64,000 bases of DNA from Pseudarthrobacter sp. NamB4 (lineage in GTDB: Bacteria; Actinomycetota; Actinomycetes; Actinomycetales; Micrococcaceae), in assembly GCF_005796185.1 (NCBI RefSeq), contig NZ_VAHM01000008.1, forward strand, positions 62,001-126,000, in the 5' to 3' direction. Position 1 is the first letter of the stretch, and each line of letters opens with the position of its first letter. The translations under genes and the position numbers were made by a program. The notes beneath the pieces were generated by a model, which saw only the letters and a list, made by a program, of their open reading frames with translations, was not told the origin of the DNA and searched no databases. This document shows, piece by piece, positions 23,910-33,448 of this stretch.

Positions 23910-25262
23910 CTACTCGAGGCGGCGCTGCCTGGTTTCCGGGGAGAAGAAGGCCATCCACAGCACGGCCACCAGCACCAGTCCGCCGGCCAGCGCGAAGGAC
24001 GTGGCCAGGCCCAGCTCCGGCCAGAAGTAGTTCGCGAAAATGAGCGGCCCGAAGCCGGCCCCAATCCGTGAGAACGTGGACGCCCACCCAAAGCCGGTGC
24101 CGCGCAGCTCGGTGGGGTAGAGCTCGGACACGTAGGCGTAGAGCACCGGGATGGCCACCTGAACCACGAACCCGAACACCAGCAGCCAGAACACCGCCGC
24201 GGTAGGAATGTCCACCACCAAGGCAACGATCACCAGGGTCAGCGCGGACAGCGGCCCGGTGATGGCCAGGATCCATTTACGGCCGACGCGTTCCACCAAA
24301 AGGGCTGCCACGATCACGCCCAGGAGTCCGACGGCGGCCATGGAGGCGGTGGTAAGGAAGGCCTTGTACTCGGCGAAGCCGGCGCCGATGAGGATCCGGG
24401 GCATCCACGTCAGGGACAGGTAGTAGACAAGCAGGATGCTGAAGAACAGTGCCCAGGCCGCCGCCGTGATCTTCCAGTTGAACTGCCACACCGAGCGCAG
24501 CTGGGTCCAGGCGCTGCCGGCGGAAAGCCGCGACACGTCCTTCGCATCAGGGAGGCTGTAGGCCCGGGCTTCCGCTCCGGTAGCTGCCACCAGGCCGTCA
24601 ATCACCTTGGCCGCTTCCTCGCGCCGGCCCTTGCGGATCAGAAACAGCGGGGACTCCGGCACGCTCCGCCGGACCCAGAAGACCAGCAGGGCGGGCAGGA
24701 CCATCACCAGCATGGTCAGCCGCCAGTCTCCGTACAAAGCCACCAGAGCCGCGGAGACGAAGCCTGCCAGCGCTGCACCGATGGGCCACCAGCCGTCCAT
24801 GGCAGTAAGGACCTTGCCGCGCTGCTTGCGCGGGGTGAACTCGCCCACCAGGGCATAGTCCACCGGGATGCAGCCGCCCAGGCCGAAGCCGGCCATGAAA
24901 CGGAACACGCAGAACCAGATGAAGTCGGGGGAGAAGGCACCAAGCACGGTGAAGAGGGAGAAGATCAGCAGCGTGGCCGTGAACGCCTTCTTGCGTCCGA
25001 TGGTGTCCGCGATGGTGCCCCAAATGAAAGCACCCAGCGCCATGCCGATCAGGTTGGACGTGCCCACCCACGCGACTTCACCCGGAGTCAGGGCCCAGTG
25101 CGCGGAAAGCAGCGGAATGAGGATGCCGTTGAGCGTCACATCCCAGGCATCGAACATGAAGCCGAGGCCGCCGATCAGAAAGATCCTGCCCTGGACCTTC
25201 CATCGCCATGGCAGTTCCTGGACCACCTGTTCGCCGCTCGGCACAGTGGTGTAAGTATTCAT
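23910..25262 (-). CDS. MFS transporter, metabolite:H+ symporter type
   Basis: A 450-residue transporter with twelve predicted helices and a central cytoplasmic loop (about 205-255). Major-facilitator motifs are visible: GTIADTIGRKKAF after helix 2, RFMAGFGLGGCIPVDYALVGEF in helix 4, and PESPLFLIRKGR before the central loop, as in sugar-porter and SV2/NiaP-type carriers of aromatic acids or nicotinate. The GFMFDAWD segment in helix 1 is typical of the same group. The substrate is not clear. It is divergent from purH. Confidence 0.85.
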   Translation of the reverse strand: MNTYTTVPSGEQVVQELPWRWKVQGRIFLIGGLGFMFDAWDVTLNGILIPLLSAHWALTPGEVAWVGTSNLIGMALGAFIWGTIADTIGRKKAFTATLLIFSLFTVLGAFSPDFIWFCVFRFMAGFGLGGCIPVDYALVGEFTPRKQRGKVLTAMDGWWPIGAALAGFVSAALVALYGDWRLTMLVMVLPALLVFWVRRSVPESPLFLIRKGRREEAAKVIDGLVAATGAEARAYSLPDAKDVSRLSAGSAWTQLRSVWQFNWKITAAAWALFFSILLVYYLSLTWMPRILIGAGFAEYKAFLTTASMAAVGLLGVIVAALLVERVGRKWILAITGPLSALTLVIVALVVDIPTAAVFWLLVFGFVVQVAIPVLYAYVSELYPTELRGTGFGWASTFSRIGAGFGPLIFANYFWPELGLATSFALAGGLVLVAVLWMAFFSPETRQRRLE

Positions 25263-25403
25263 CGCAGCCTCCTGGGGAAAACTCTAGCCGGGCCCACTGG
25301 CGTTCACACTTACGCTGACACGCCGGGCAATGCCCCTTCGCGCTAAACTGGCCGTATCCCCACCAACCGCGGCGCTGTTCCGCGAGATAAGACGGAGACA
25401 TTT

Positions 25404-27089
25404 GTGAGCTTCACGCAGCATGAGCGCGTATCCATTGACCGTGTTCCCATCCGCCGGGCGCTGATCTCGGTTTACGACAAGACCGGTCTGGAGGAGCTCG
25501 CGCAGGGCCTGCATGCAGCGGGAGTGAAGCTCGTGTCCACCGGCTCCACGGCCAAGAAGATCGCCGCCGCTGGCATCCCGGTCCAGGAAGTCGAGGAAGT
25601 CACCGGCTCCCCGGAAATGCTGGACGGCCGCGTCAAGACGCTCCACCCGCGCGTCCACGGCGGCATCCTGGCCGACCGGCGCGTGTCGGCGCACATGGAA
25701 ACGCTCACCGCAATGGAGATCGAGCCGTTCGACCTGGTGGTGGTGAACCTCTACCCGTTCGTCGAAACCGTCAAGTCCGGCGCTGCCCAGGACGACGTCG
25801 TTGAACAGATCGACATCGGAGGTCCCGCCATGGTGCGGTCGGCAGCGAAGAACCACGCCGCCGTCGCCATTGTTGTTGACCCCTCCTTCTATGGCGAAGT
25901 GGTCACCGCAGCGGCTGAAGGCGGGTTCGACCTGAAGACCCGCCGCCGGCTGGCCGCCAAGGCGTTCGCCCACACCGCTTCCTACGACAACGCCGTGGCA
26001 ACCTGGACCGCCAGCCAGTTCCTGGATGAGGACGGGGACGGCGTCATCGACTGGCCCGCCTACGCCGGCCTCTCGCTGGAGCGCTCCGAGGTCCTGCGCT
26101 ACGGCGAAAACCCGCACCAGCAGGCTGCCCTGTACGTGGACAAGGCAGCGCCGGTGGGCATCGCCCAGGCAGACCAGCTGCACGGCAAGGCCATGAGCTA
26201 CAACAACTTCGTGGATGCCGACGCCGCCCTGCGCGCAGCCTACGACTTCAAGGAACCGGCCGTAGCGATCATCAAGCACGCCAACCCCTGCGGCGTGGCC
26301 GTTGGCTCCGAGGACGCGGCAGACCCCATCGCCGATGCCCACGCCAAGGCCCACGCCTGCGACCCCGTCTCGGCCTTCGGCGGTGTCATCGCCGCAAACC
26401 GCACTGTGACCGCCGGCATGGCCAACACCGTTAAGGACATCTTCACCGAGGTTGTCATCGCGCCCGGCTTCGAGCCGGAGGCCGTGGAGATCCTGTCCAA
26501 GAAGAAGAACATCCGCCTGCTCGCCCTGCCCGAGGGCTACGGCCGCTACCCCACGGAGTTCCGCCAGGTCTCCGGCGGCATGCTGGTTCAGGTCGCCGAC
26601 AAGGTCGATGCCAACGGCGACGACCCCGCGAACTGGACCCTCGCCGCCGGTGGAGCCGCTGACGAGAAGACGCTCGCAGACCTCGCCTTCGCCTGGCGGG
26701 CCTGCCGCGCCGCCAAGTCCAACGCCATCCTCCTTGCCGCTGACGGCGCCGCTGTGGGCATCGGCATGGGCCAGGTCAACCGCCTGGACTCCTGCCGACT
26801 GGCCGTGGAGCGGGCCAACACCCTGGGCGTGAAGGTGGAGTCCGACGTCGAAGGTGCCGGTGGTGCCTCGAATACCAGCACGGACGGCGCACCCCAGCGG
26901 GCCCGCGGTGCAGTGGCAGCCTCGGACGCCTTCTTCCCGTTCGCTGACGGCCTGCAGATCCTGATTGACGCCGGCATCCGTGCCGTGGTCCAGCCCGGCG
27001 GGTCCGTCCGGGATGAGGAAGTCATTGCGGCAGCCAACGCGGCCGGCGTCACGATGTACTTCACCGGCGCCCGCCACTTCTTCCACTGA
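25404..27089 (+). CDS. purH: Bifunctional AICAR formyltransferase/IMP cyclohydrolase
   Basis: A 561-residue enzyme doing the last two steps of IMP synthesis. The N-terminal MGS-like IMP cyclohydrolase domain (about 15-165) includes [18 protein letters not shown] and [15 protein letters not shown]. The AICAR transformylase domain follows, with [38 protein letters not shown] and [10 protein letters not shown], which hold the Lys-His catalytic pair. It starts at GTG 25404 with GGAGA ahead. It runs slightly longer than typical but is otherwise standard. It is followed by a terminator. Confidence 0.97.
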   Translation: MSFTQHERVSIDRVPIRRALISVYDKTGLEELAQGLHAAGVKLVSTGSTAKKIAAAGIPVQEVEEVTGSPEMLDGRVKTLHPRVHGGILADRRVSAHMETLTAMEIEPFDLVVVNLYPFVETVKSGAAQDDVVEQIDIGGPAMVRSAAKNHAAVAIVVDPSFYGEVVTAAAEGGFDLKTRRRLAAKAFAHTASYDNAVATWTASQFLDEDGDGVIDWPAYAGLSLERSEVLRYGENPHQQAALYVDKAAPVGIAQADQLHGKAMSYNNFVDADAALRAAYDFKEPAVAIIKHANPCGVAVGSEDAADPIADAHAKAHACDPVSAFGGVIAANRTVTAGMANTVKDIFTEVVIAPGFEPEAVEILSKKKNIRLLALPEGYGRYPTEFRQVSGGMLVQVADKVDANGDDPANWTLAAGGAADEKTLADLAFAWRACRAAKSNAILLAADGAAVGIGMGQVNRLDSCRLAVERANTLGVKVESDVEGAGGASNTSTDGAPQRARGAVAASDAFFPFADGLQILIDAGIRAVVQPGGSVRDEEVIAAANAAGVTMYFTGARHFFH

Positions 27090-27127
27090 TCCTACGCGCC
27101 CAGGAATGACTCCTACCCGCCCAGGAA

Positions 27128-27167
27128 CGACGGCGCCCGCCCCCTTTGTCGGGGACGGGCGCCGTCG
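27128..27167. terminator. Terminator hairpin after purH
   Basis: CGACGGCGCCCG(C)CCCC (27128-27143) pairs with GGGGACGGGCGCCGTCG (27151-27167) around a short TTTGTC loop. It serves purH and, on the other strand, the small ORF and protease genes. Confidence 0.85.
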
Positions 27168-27179
27168 TCGTTTGCTGGC

Positions 27180-27395
27180 TTAGTCGTGGGCAGGAGGGTC
27201 GGACCCCGGTTCGCCGGTGTCCGCGCCCCTCTGCTTGAGACGCGGACCCTCCTCCGGAAGCCGCAGCTCCCGGGGCCTGGCTTCCGCCATCCGCTGCTCT
27301 GTCCAGTACTCGAGGACTTCCTCGGGAGACTGGTTCAGCTCGGCGCGGCTGACGGACTCTTCACCGGGTTGGATGTTCTTAGGATGCTGATGCAA
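27180..27395 (-). CDS. Small soluble protein sharing a motif with the upstream protease propeptide
   Basis: A 71-residue hydrophilic protein. It carries VLEYWTEQRMAEARP, which matches VAEYWTAEKMRNAIP in the propeptide of the protease gene just upstream. It has no signal peptide. The only workable start is a TTG at 27395 that overlaps the last 17 bases of the protease gene, so translation may depend on ribosomes ending there. It could be an inhibitor or chaperone-like copy of the propeptide, or a chance remnant. The motif is seen; its role is inference. Confidence 0.5.
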   Translation of the reverse strand: MHQHPKNIQPGEESVSRAELNQSPEEVLEYWTEQRMAEARPRELRLPEEGPRLKQRGADTGEPGSDPPAHD

Positions 27396-28350
27396 TGGCG
27401 TAGGTCTTCTGGATGACGGATCCCCAGTACGGGCCGTACATCACCGCCGAGCGGTTGTAGCCATAGCTGTTGACGGAGTTCTGGAGACCGGCGGAGCCGC
27501 TGCCGATGAACCAGGGGCCGCCGGAGGAACCGCCGGTCATGTCGCAGGCGATGCCCTGGGTGCCGAACTGCGGGTTATGGGGATCGTTCGTTGCCGTCCC
27601 GGTGCAGCTCTTGAGCGTCTCTCCATTGAAGGGGGAGGCGGCGGGGTACCCGAAGGACTTGTAGGTCAAGCCTCGTGCCTCATTGAAGGCCACCCCGGAG
27701 CCGCCTACGACGTCAGTCAGCGTGCGTTTGCTGGAGTCGCGGTTCATGACGGCGAAACCGGTGTCGTAGGCCATGTCCCCGCTTGCAACCCACTGCGTGG
27801 GGGCCAGGTAAGCGCGTGCCGTCCATTTGCCGTAAGGAGCGGCACCGTTCTCATATGCCGGCACAAAAATGAAGTTGGTGGCGTAGGCGCCCGGGCCCTC
27901 GTTCAGGCAGTGCCCGGCCGTGGAAACCGTGCTCCCGTTGATTGAGGAAACAGCATTGCCGGAGCAGACATAGTTGGAACCACCCAGGGTGAAGAACACC
28001 TTGCCGACGTGGCTGACCGGGGCTTCGCTCTGGGCGATGGTGGGCTTGCCCTTGGTGGCCTGGACCTGGCTGCTCTTGCCCTTCTCCACCGTGGAGTCCT
28101 TCGAGCGGTTTCCACGTTCCAGCGCCTTGCCGGCCAAGACATCGCCAGGGATGGCGTTCCTCATCTTCTCGGCCGTCCAGTATTCAGCCACTCCGGTGCT
28201 GTCCACCGTGATGCTGACGACCGAAGGATCCTTTTTCCTGTCCTCGGCCACAGCCGGTGCAGCAGTCGCTCCGCCGGCAGTGGTGAGTGCCAGAACGGCG
28301 GCGGCTGAAAGGCTGAGGAAGCCGGAAGCCAGAGACCTGGTGCGTGTCAT
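27379..28350 (-). CDS. Secreted trypsin-like serine protease
   Basis: A 323-residue secreted protein. A signal peptide covers about residues 1-31 (TRSLASGFLSLSAAAVLALT, then ATAAPA). A propeptide of about 70 residues includes AEYWTAEKMRNAIPGD. The chymotrypsin-fold domain (about 110-320) has the catalytic His in STAGHCL, Asp in DMAYDTGFAVM, and Ser in DMTGGSSGGPW. The frame is open upstream to 28668, but ATG 28350 with an AGGACA ribosome site starts the signal peptide. It resembles actinobacterial glutamyl/trypsin-like peptidases. It is divergent from icd. Confidence 0.9.
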   Translation of the reverse strand: MTRTRSLASGFLSLSAAAVLALTTAGGATAAPAVAEDRKKDPSVVSITVDSTGVAEYWTAEKMRNAIPGDVLAGKALERGNRSKDSTVEKGKSSQVQATKGKPTIAQSEAPVSHVGKVFFTLGGSNYVCSGNAVSSINGSTVSTAGHCLNEGPGAYATNFIFVPAYENGAAPYGKWTARAYLAPTQWVASGDMAYDTGFAVMNRDSSKRTLTDVVGGSGVAFNEARGLTYKSFGYPAASPFNGETLKSCTGTATNDPHNPQFGTQGIACDMTGGSSGGPWFIGSGSAGLQNSVNSYGYNRSAVMYGPYWGSVIQKTYAIASAS

Positions 28351-28694
28351 TGTTGTCCTGTCTTGAACGGGGATTGGCCCCGGGGAGGGCCGGGGTGACC
28401 CTGCGAATTTACCGCCATATGACACCGGCTGTAAATAGCAGTGACCCATCATGTAGGGCCTCCCGGCCGTCCGCCGGGCTGGCAGTGCGGCCGGCTCCGC
28501 AGGGAAAGCGCGACGGCGGCGTACCCGCCAAGGTGCGGGCCGGCGTCGTCGGTTCTCCATCGCTGTAATCCTGCTCACGGCGGGGTAACGCTCGGACTCC
28601 AGTACGATGCAACGGCGCGTCCTCGGGTAAGTTGTACATGGTGGAATAGACAGAATTTTCACAACCAAGCCGACCTTCAGGGAGACGCCCGCGC
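28351..28694. other. 344-base intergenic region between protease and icd
   Basis: No gene is supported here. A short dyad, ATTTAC (28407-28412) and GTAAAT (28431-28436), lies near the protease start and could be an operator or part of its promoter. An AGGGAGA ribosome site precedes the icd ATG. I cannot name the promoters with confidence. Confidence 0.5.
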
Positions 28695-30914
28695 ATGTCC
28701 AAGATTATCTACACCCACACCGACGAAGCGCCGATGCTGGCTACCTATTCGTTCCTGCCGATCATCGAGGCGTTCGCCTCGACAGCAGGTGTGGAGGTGG
28801 AGACCCGCGACATCTCGCTCGCCGGCCGCATCATTGCCCAGTTCGGTGACTACCTCACCCCCGAGCAGCAGATCGGTGACGCCCTTGCTGAACTCGGTGA
28901 GCTGGCAAAGACGCCGGAAGCCAACATCATCAAGCTCCCCAACATCAGCGCTTCCATCCCGCAGCTGAAGGCCGCGATTGCGGAACTGCAGGGCCAGGGC
29001 TACGCGTTGCCGGACTACCCGGACAACCCCTCCTCGGACGAGGAAACCGCCATCCGCTCGCGCTACGACAAGATCAAGGGCTCCGCCGTGAACCCGGTCC
29101 TGCGCGAAGGCAACTCCGACCGCCGCGCACCGCTGTCCGTTAAGAACTACGCACGCCAGAACCCGCACTCCATGGGCGCCTGGACCGCGGATTCCAAGAC
29201 CAACGTGGCCACCATGGGCAAGGACGACTTCCGCTCCAACGAAAAGTCCGTGGTGATGGAGTCCGAGGGCACCATCACCATCCAGCTTGTCCGCGAAGAC
29301 GGATCCGTGAAGGTCCTGAAGAAGGCCTTCCCGGTCCAGGATGGCGAGGTCATCGACGGCACCGTGATGCGTGCCGCCGCCCTGGACGAGTTCCTGAAGG
29401 CCCAGGTTGCCCGCGCCAAGGAAGAGGGCGTGCTGTTTTCCGCCCACCTCAAGGCCACCATGATGAAGGTCTCGGACCCCATCATCTTCGGCCACGTGGT
29501 CAAGGCCTACTTCTCCGAGCTCTTCGACACCTACGGCAAGCAGCTCGCCGCCGCCGGCATCAGCCCCAACAACGGCCTTGCCGCCATCCTCAGCAGCCTC
29601 GAGGACCTCCCGGAGGATGTCCGCGAAGGCGTCCAGAACCTCATCAAGAAGGGCCTTGAGGAGGGTCCCGCACTGGCGATGGTGGACTCGGACAAGGGCA
29701 TCACCACCCTGAACGTCCCCAGCGACGTCATCGTGGACGCCTCCATGCCCGCCATGATCCGCAGCTCCGGCCACATGTGGGGCCCGGACGGCAAGGAAGC
29801 CGACACCTTGGCAGTCCTGCCGGACAGCTCCTACGCCGGCATTTACCAGGTGGTCATCGATGACTGCCGCGCCAATGGCGCGTACGATCCCACCACCATG
29901 GGCACTGTGCCGAACGTCGGTCTCATGGCGCAGGCCGCTGAGGAATATGGCAGCCACGACAAGACCTTCGAAATCCAGGAGCCGGGCAAGGTACAGATCG
30001 TCGACGGGTCCGGCAACGTCCTGATCGAACACCAGGTCACCGTGGGAGACATCTGGCGCGCCTGCCAGACCAAGGACCTGCCCATCCGCGACTGGGTCAA
30101 GCTGGCCGTCACCCGCGCCCGCGCCTCCCAGACGCCGGCCGTGTTCTGGCTTGACGAGGAGCGCGCCCACGACGCCAACCTCATCGCCAAGGTCAACGGG
30201 TACCTCAAGGACCACGACACCGAGGGCCTGGACATCCGCATCATGTCCCCGGTCAAGGCCATCGCGTTCACCCTCGAGCGCATCCGCAAGGGCGAGGACA
30301 CCATCTCCGTTTCCGGCAACGTTCTACGCGACTACCTCACGGACCTGTTCCCGATCCTGGAGCTGGGCACCAGCGCCAAGATGCTTTCGATTGTTCCGCT
30401 GATGAACGGCGGCGGGCTCTTCGAAACCGGTGCCGGCGGATCCGCCCCGAAGCACGTCCAGCAGCTGCTCAAGGAAAACCACCTGCGCTGGGACAGCCTG
30501 GGTGAGTTCCTCGCCCTGGCCGTGAGCTTCGAGCACCTGGCCACCACCAAGGGCAACGCCCGGGCACAGGTCCTGGCCGACACCCTGGACCGGGCCACCG
30601 GCACCTTCCTGCTGGAAAACAAGTCCCCGAGCCGCCGTGCCGGCGAACTGGACAACCGTGGCAGCCACTACTTCCTGGCCCGCTACTGGGCTGAGGAACT
30701 GGCCAAGCAGACGGACGACGCCGACCTTGCCGCCGCGTTCAGCTCCGTCGCCAGCGAGCTTTCCTCCAAGGAGGAGACGATCGTCGGCGAGCTGGCCGAG
30801 GTGCAGGGCTCCCCGGTGGACATCGGAGGCTACTACCACCCGGACGACGCCAAGGCTTCCGCCGTGATGCGTCCGTCGGCCACGCTGAACAAGGTCCTCG
30901 CCACACTGGGCTAG
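28695..30914 (+). CDS. icd: NADP-dependent isocitrate dehydrogenase, monomeric type
   Basis: A 739-residue TCA-cycle enzyme converting isocitrate to 2-oxoglutarate and CO2 with NADPH formation. It is the large monomeric form found in Corynebacterium and Azotobacter. Diagnostic stretches are the N-terminus [38 protein letters not shown] and [20 protein letters not shown] (substrate site), [15 protein letters not shown], and [21 protein letters not shown]. Length matches the family exactly. It is a single-gene unit with its own strong terminator. Confidence 0.98.
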   Translation: MSKIIYTHTDEAPMLATYSFLPIIEAFASTAGVEVETRDISLAGRIIAQFGDYLTPEQQIGDALAELGELAKTPEANIIKLPNISASIPQLKAAIAELQGQGYALPDYPDNPSSDEETAIRSRYDKIKGSAVNPVLREGNSDRRAPLSVKNYARQNPHSMGAWTADSKTNVATMGKDDFRSNEKSVVMESEGTITIQLVREDGSVKVLKKAFPVQDGEVIDGTVMRAAALDEFLKAQVARAKEEGVLFSAHLKATMMKVSDPIIFGHVVKAYFSELFDTYGKQLAAAGISPNNGLAAILSSLEDLPEDVREGVQNLIKKGLEEGPALAMVDSDKGITTLNVPSDVIVDASMPAMIRSSGHMWGPDGKEADTLAVLPDSSYAGIYQVVIDDCRANGAYDPTTMGTVPNVGLMAQAAEEYGSHDKTFEIQEPGKVQIVDGSGNVLIEHQVTVGDIWRACQTKDLPIRDWVKLAVTRARASQTPAVFWLDEERAHDANLIAKVNGYLKDHDTEGLDIRIMSPVKAIAFTLERIRKGEDTISVSGNVLRDYLTDLFPILELGTSAKMLSIVPLMNGGGLFETGAGGSAPKHVQQLLKENHLRWDSLGEFLALAVSFEHLATTKGNARAQVLADTLDRATGTFLLENKSPSRRAGELDNRGSHYFLARYWAEELAKQTDDADLAAAFSSVASELSSKEETIVGELAEVQGSPVDIGGYYHPDDAKASAVMRPSATLNKVLATLG

Positions 30915-30934
30915 GGCCTTCACCAGGCAACGCG

Positions 30935-30978
30935 AAGAGGCGGCGCCCCGGAGTCTGATCTCCAGGGCGCCGCCTCTT
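30935..30978. terminator. Strong terminator after icd
   Basis: Fourteen bases, AAGAGGCGGCGCCC (30935-30948), pair perfectly with 30965-30978. The right arm ends in CTCTTTC. It separates icd from the convergent DMT gene and can serve both. Confidence 0.9.
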
Positions 30979-30991
30979 TCGTGCCCACCCT

Positions 30992-31915
30992 CTAACGTAC
31001 TGCTGCCCTCTCCACTGCCTCCGGACCGCCGTCGTTCACTGCGTTGCTGTCCGCAGGCTTTTCCCTTTCAGCCTGCAGGGTCACCCCAATGCCTGCGGCT
31101 GCCACCAGCACGATGCCCAGGACGGCAGCCAGGCCCGGCAGCTGCCCCAGGACCAGGAATCCAATCACGACGGCGATGGCCGGCTCCAAACTCATCAGCG
31201 TTCCGAAGGCAGAGGCTTTCAGCCGGCGCAGGGCCAGAAGCTCAAGGCTGAAGGGGACCACTGGCATTAACAGCGCCAGGCCCGCACCTACCAGCAGCAG
31301 CCGCCAGTCGGCAAGGTGTGCCACTACCGCCGGTCCCACGAACACAGTGGTTGCCACTGCGGCCACAGGCATCGAAACTGCGAGTGCCTGGAGGCCGCTC
31401 ACTTCGTCGCCGGCGCGCTGCGTCAGGAGAATGTACCCGGCCCAGCAGGCGGCAGCCCCCAGGGCAAGAAGGACGCCGGTCACGTCAGTGCCGCCGTGCC
31501 ACGGTTCCGTCAGAGCCGCAACGCCAGCGGCGGCGACCAGTGCCCACCAGCGGCCCGCCTTCCGTCCGCGGATGACCGCGACCGACAGGGGGCCCAGAAA
31601 CTCAAGGGCACTGGCTGTGCCCAGCGGTATCCGGACGGCAGCAGCCATGAACATCAGTGTCATCCCCGCAGTGACCAATCCGAGCAGGATGGACGTCACC
31701 AGTCCACGCCTGCTGAACCGGGAATGCCAGGGGCGGGTGAACGCAACCAGGATCAGCGCTGCCCAGGCCAGCCGCAGCCAGGCCACGCCGTCGGAACCGA
31801 GATGGTCGGCCAGTCCGACGGAGGCGGCAAGGCCCATTTGCACGCAGCACATCGCCGCCCCGGCCATGGCTGTACCGGAGCGCGCTCCGCTGAATTGGTG
31901 TGTAGAAAATGGCAT
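30992..31915 (-). CDS. DMT/EamA-family exporter, RhtA-like
   Basis: A 307-residue membrane protein with ten predicted helices in two EamA repeats, each ending in a short loop with Pro/Gly: AAAVRIPLGTASALEFLGPL in the first half, LLALRRLKASAFGTLMSLEPA in the second. This second phrase is the mark of the RhtA (threonine/homoserine exporter) branch. It is divergent from a LysR regulator, as is common for amino-acid exporters, and probably pumps out an amino acid that the regulator senses. Confidence 0.87.
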   Translation of the reverse strand: MPFSTHQFSGARSGTAMAGAAMCCVQMGLAASVGLADHLGSDGVAWLRLAWAALILVAFTRPWHSRFSRRGLVTSILLGLVTAGMTLMFMAAAVRIPLGTASALEFLGPLSVAVIRGRKAGRWWALVAAAGVAALTEPWHGGTDVTGVLLALGAAACWAGYILLTQRAGDEVSGLQALAVSMPVAAVATTVFVGPAVVAHLADWRLLLVGAGLALLMPVVPFSLELLALRRLKASAFGTLMSLEPAIAVVIGFLVLGQLPGLAAVLGIVLVAAAGIGVTLQAEREKPADSNAVNDGGPEAVERAAVR

Positions 31916-31929
31916 GGATTCAGTACACC

Positions 31930-31967
31930 GTGAAGAAAATGTGTGCGTCCACGTGACATTTCTTCAC
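31930..31967. promoter_or_regulatory. Inverted repeat, candidate LysR operator
   Basis: GTGAAGAAAATGT (31930-31942) and ACATTTCTTCAC (31956-31967) form an inverted repeat with one unpaired base. It lies between the divergent exporter and LysR genes. A second dyad, GTCCA-N7-TGGAC, lies at 31973-31989 near the LysR start. Both fit control by the LysR protein, which is inferred. Confidence 0.5.
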
Positions 31968-31999
31968 ACATCGTCCAAGATTTATGGACAATGGCTAGC

Positions 32000-32914
32000 A
32001 TGGAAACACGGCGGCTCGAAGTCCTGCTCGAACTCGCCCGGCAAGGCTCGATGCGGAACGTTGCCGACACGCTGGGCACCACCACATCGACCGTGTCGCA
32101 GCAGATAGCGGCGCTGGCACGTGAAACCGGAACCGCACTGCTCGAACCCGCCGGCAGGGGCGTGCGGCTCACTCCTGCGGGCCGCCGCCTTGCCGATCAC
32201 GCCGTCACCATCCTTGCAGCTGTGGACGCGGCCACTGCGGAACTGGACCCAGGCGCCGAGCCGGCGGGAACGGTGCGGGTGGCTGGCTTCGTGACCGCAG
32301 TCCGCAAGATCCTCATGCCCATCGTTGCGGACCTGGCCGTTACCCATCCCGAGGTGAAACTCGAAGTAAGGGAACATGAACCGGCAGAGGCCCTTGCCCT
32401 CCTGGCAGAAGACACAGTGGACCTCGCCTTGACCTATGACTACAACCTCGCTCCGGACAGCAGTGGAGCCTCCTTCGCTTCCCTCCACCTCTGGAACACT
32501 CCATGGAGCCTTGGCGTTCCTGCAAATGCTGCCGCTGGGGCCGCGGGCAGCGCGCCGGAAGTTCTGTGGGCGTACCGGGACATCGACTGGATCGGCAACT
32601 CGCGGAACAGGGCGGACGAAGACGTCCTCCGGCTGCTTGCCTCAATGGCAGACTTCGAGCCGCGGGTGAGGCACCAGGCTGACAGCCTTGAGCTGGTGGA
32701 AGACCTCATCCTGGCCGGAATGGGGGTCGGACTACTGCCCTCGGACAGGGAGCCGCGCGCCGGCGTCACGTTGGTTCCGCTGAAGGATCCGGATGTCCGG
32801 GTGCGCGCCTACGCAAGGACCCGGCATGGCAACAGCACCTGGCCGGCACTCGCGGCGGTCCTGGAGCACATCACGCGCAGGGCCGCCGGATTGCCTGGCG
32901 CTGCTGGTCCTTAA
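32000..32914 (+). CDS. LysR-family transcriptional regulator
   Basis: A 304-residue regulator. The winged helix-turn-helix spans residues 1-60 (ETRRLEVLLELARQGSMRNVADTLGTTTSTVSQQ split over the HTH). The periplasmic-binding-like effector domain begins near 85 (GTVRVAGFVTAVRKILMPI). The start is either ATG 32000 or ATG 31991, three codons earlier. The former gives the usual MxxRRLEVL start. It probably controls the divergent exporter; the effector is unknown. Confidence 0.9.
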   Translation: METRRLEVLLELARQGSMRNVADTLGTTTSTVSQQIAALARETGTALLEPAGRGVRLTPAGRRLADHAVTILAAVDAATAELDPGAEPAGTVRVAGFVTAVRKILMPIVADLAVTHPEVKLEVREHEPAEALALLAEDTVDLALTYDYNLAPDSSGASFASLHLWNTPWSLGVPANAAAGAAGSAPEVLWAYRDIDWIGNSRNRADEDVLRLLASMADFEPRVRHQADSLELVEDLILAGMGVGLLPSDREPRAGVTLVPLKDPDVRVRAYARTRHGNSTWPALAAVLEHITRRAAGLPGAAGP

Positions 32915-32917
32915 GCC

Positions 32918-33448
32918 TCAGTCGTTCCCTTTGCCTTTGCCCTCGTTACCCTTTTTGTCGTCGTCCTTGTCTGCCTCCGGAGCGGGAGCTGGGGGAGCCA
33001 CGGGAACAGGTGCAGGTGCAGGTGCAGGTGCAGGAACTTCAACTGCCGGCGGCGGAGCTTCGGCAGCGGCCTTTTCCGCGGCAATCCTCTCCTCCTCGGC
33101 TGCCTTGTCAGCCGCAGCTTTCTCGGCCGCCGCAACAGCCTCGTTAAGGTCTGCCCGCACAGCGGTTGCGATCGTGGTGATACTCCTGCGCCGTTCCTCA
33201 GAAATCCGGCCCTCCGACTGGGCGGACTCCAGCTCGGCCTCGAGACCTTCAAGTGCCCTCAGTGCTGCGGCGGGATCGTCTTGCGACGACGCCTGGGCCA
33301 CCTCCAGCACACGGGCCTGCAGCTGCCGTGCGGCGTCGCGTTGCAGGCCGGTTTCCGCTGTGCCGCAGCCGCCCAGCAAAGCAGCCGCCAGCAGGGCGGC
33401 CGACCATCCCAGCGCCGGCCGTCCGGTGCCGGCAGGCGTCAACCTCAC
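32918..33448 (-). CDS. Putative lipoprotein with coiled coil and Pro/Ala-rich tail
   Basis: A 176-residue exported protein. A lipobox (LLGGC, Cys near residue 28) ends a hydrophobic signal segment. Residues about 35-115 are helical and charged (ALEGLEAELESAQ, EERRRSITTIATAV), then an Ala/Glu/Lys-rich coiled region, a Pro-Ala-Val tract of about 25 residues, and a Lys/Asp/Gly-rich end. No family was recognised. Its GTG start overlaps the stop of the kinase gene (GTGA), so the two are coupled. A role in envelope sensing with the kinase is a guess. Confidence 0.7.
   Translation of the reverse strand: MRLTPAGTGRPALGWSAALLAAALLGGCGTAETGLQRDAARQLQARVLEVAQASSQDDPAAALRALEGLEAELESAQSEGRISEERRRSITTIATAVRADLNEAVAAAEKAAADKAAEEERIAAEKAAAEAPPPAVEVPAPAPAPAPVPVAPPAPAPEADKDDDKKGNEGKGKGND

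Noticed and set aside
25284..27086. A 600-codon open frame on the minus strand across purH
   Set aside because: It mirrors purH codons; the protein is Gly/Val/His-rich with no motifs. The sense gene is certain.
28677..30215. A 512-codon open frame antisense to icd
   Set aside because: Shadow of the strongly conserved icd gene.
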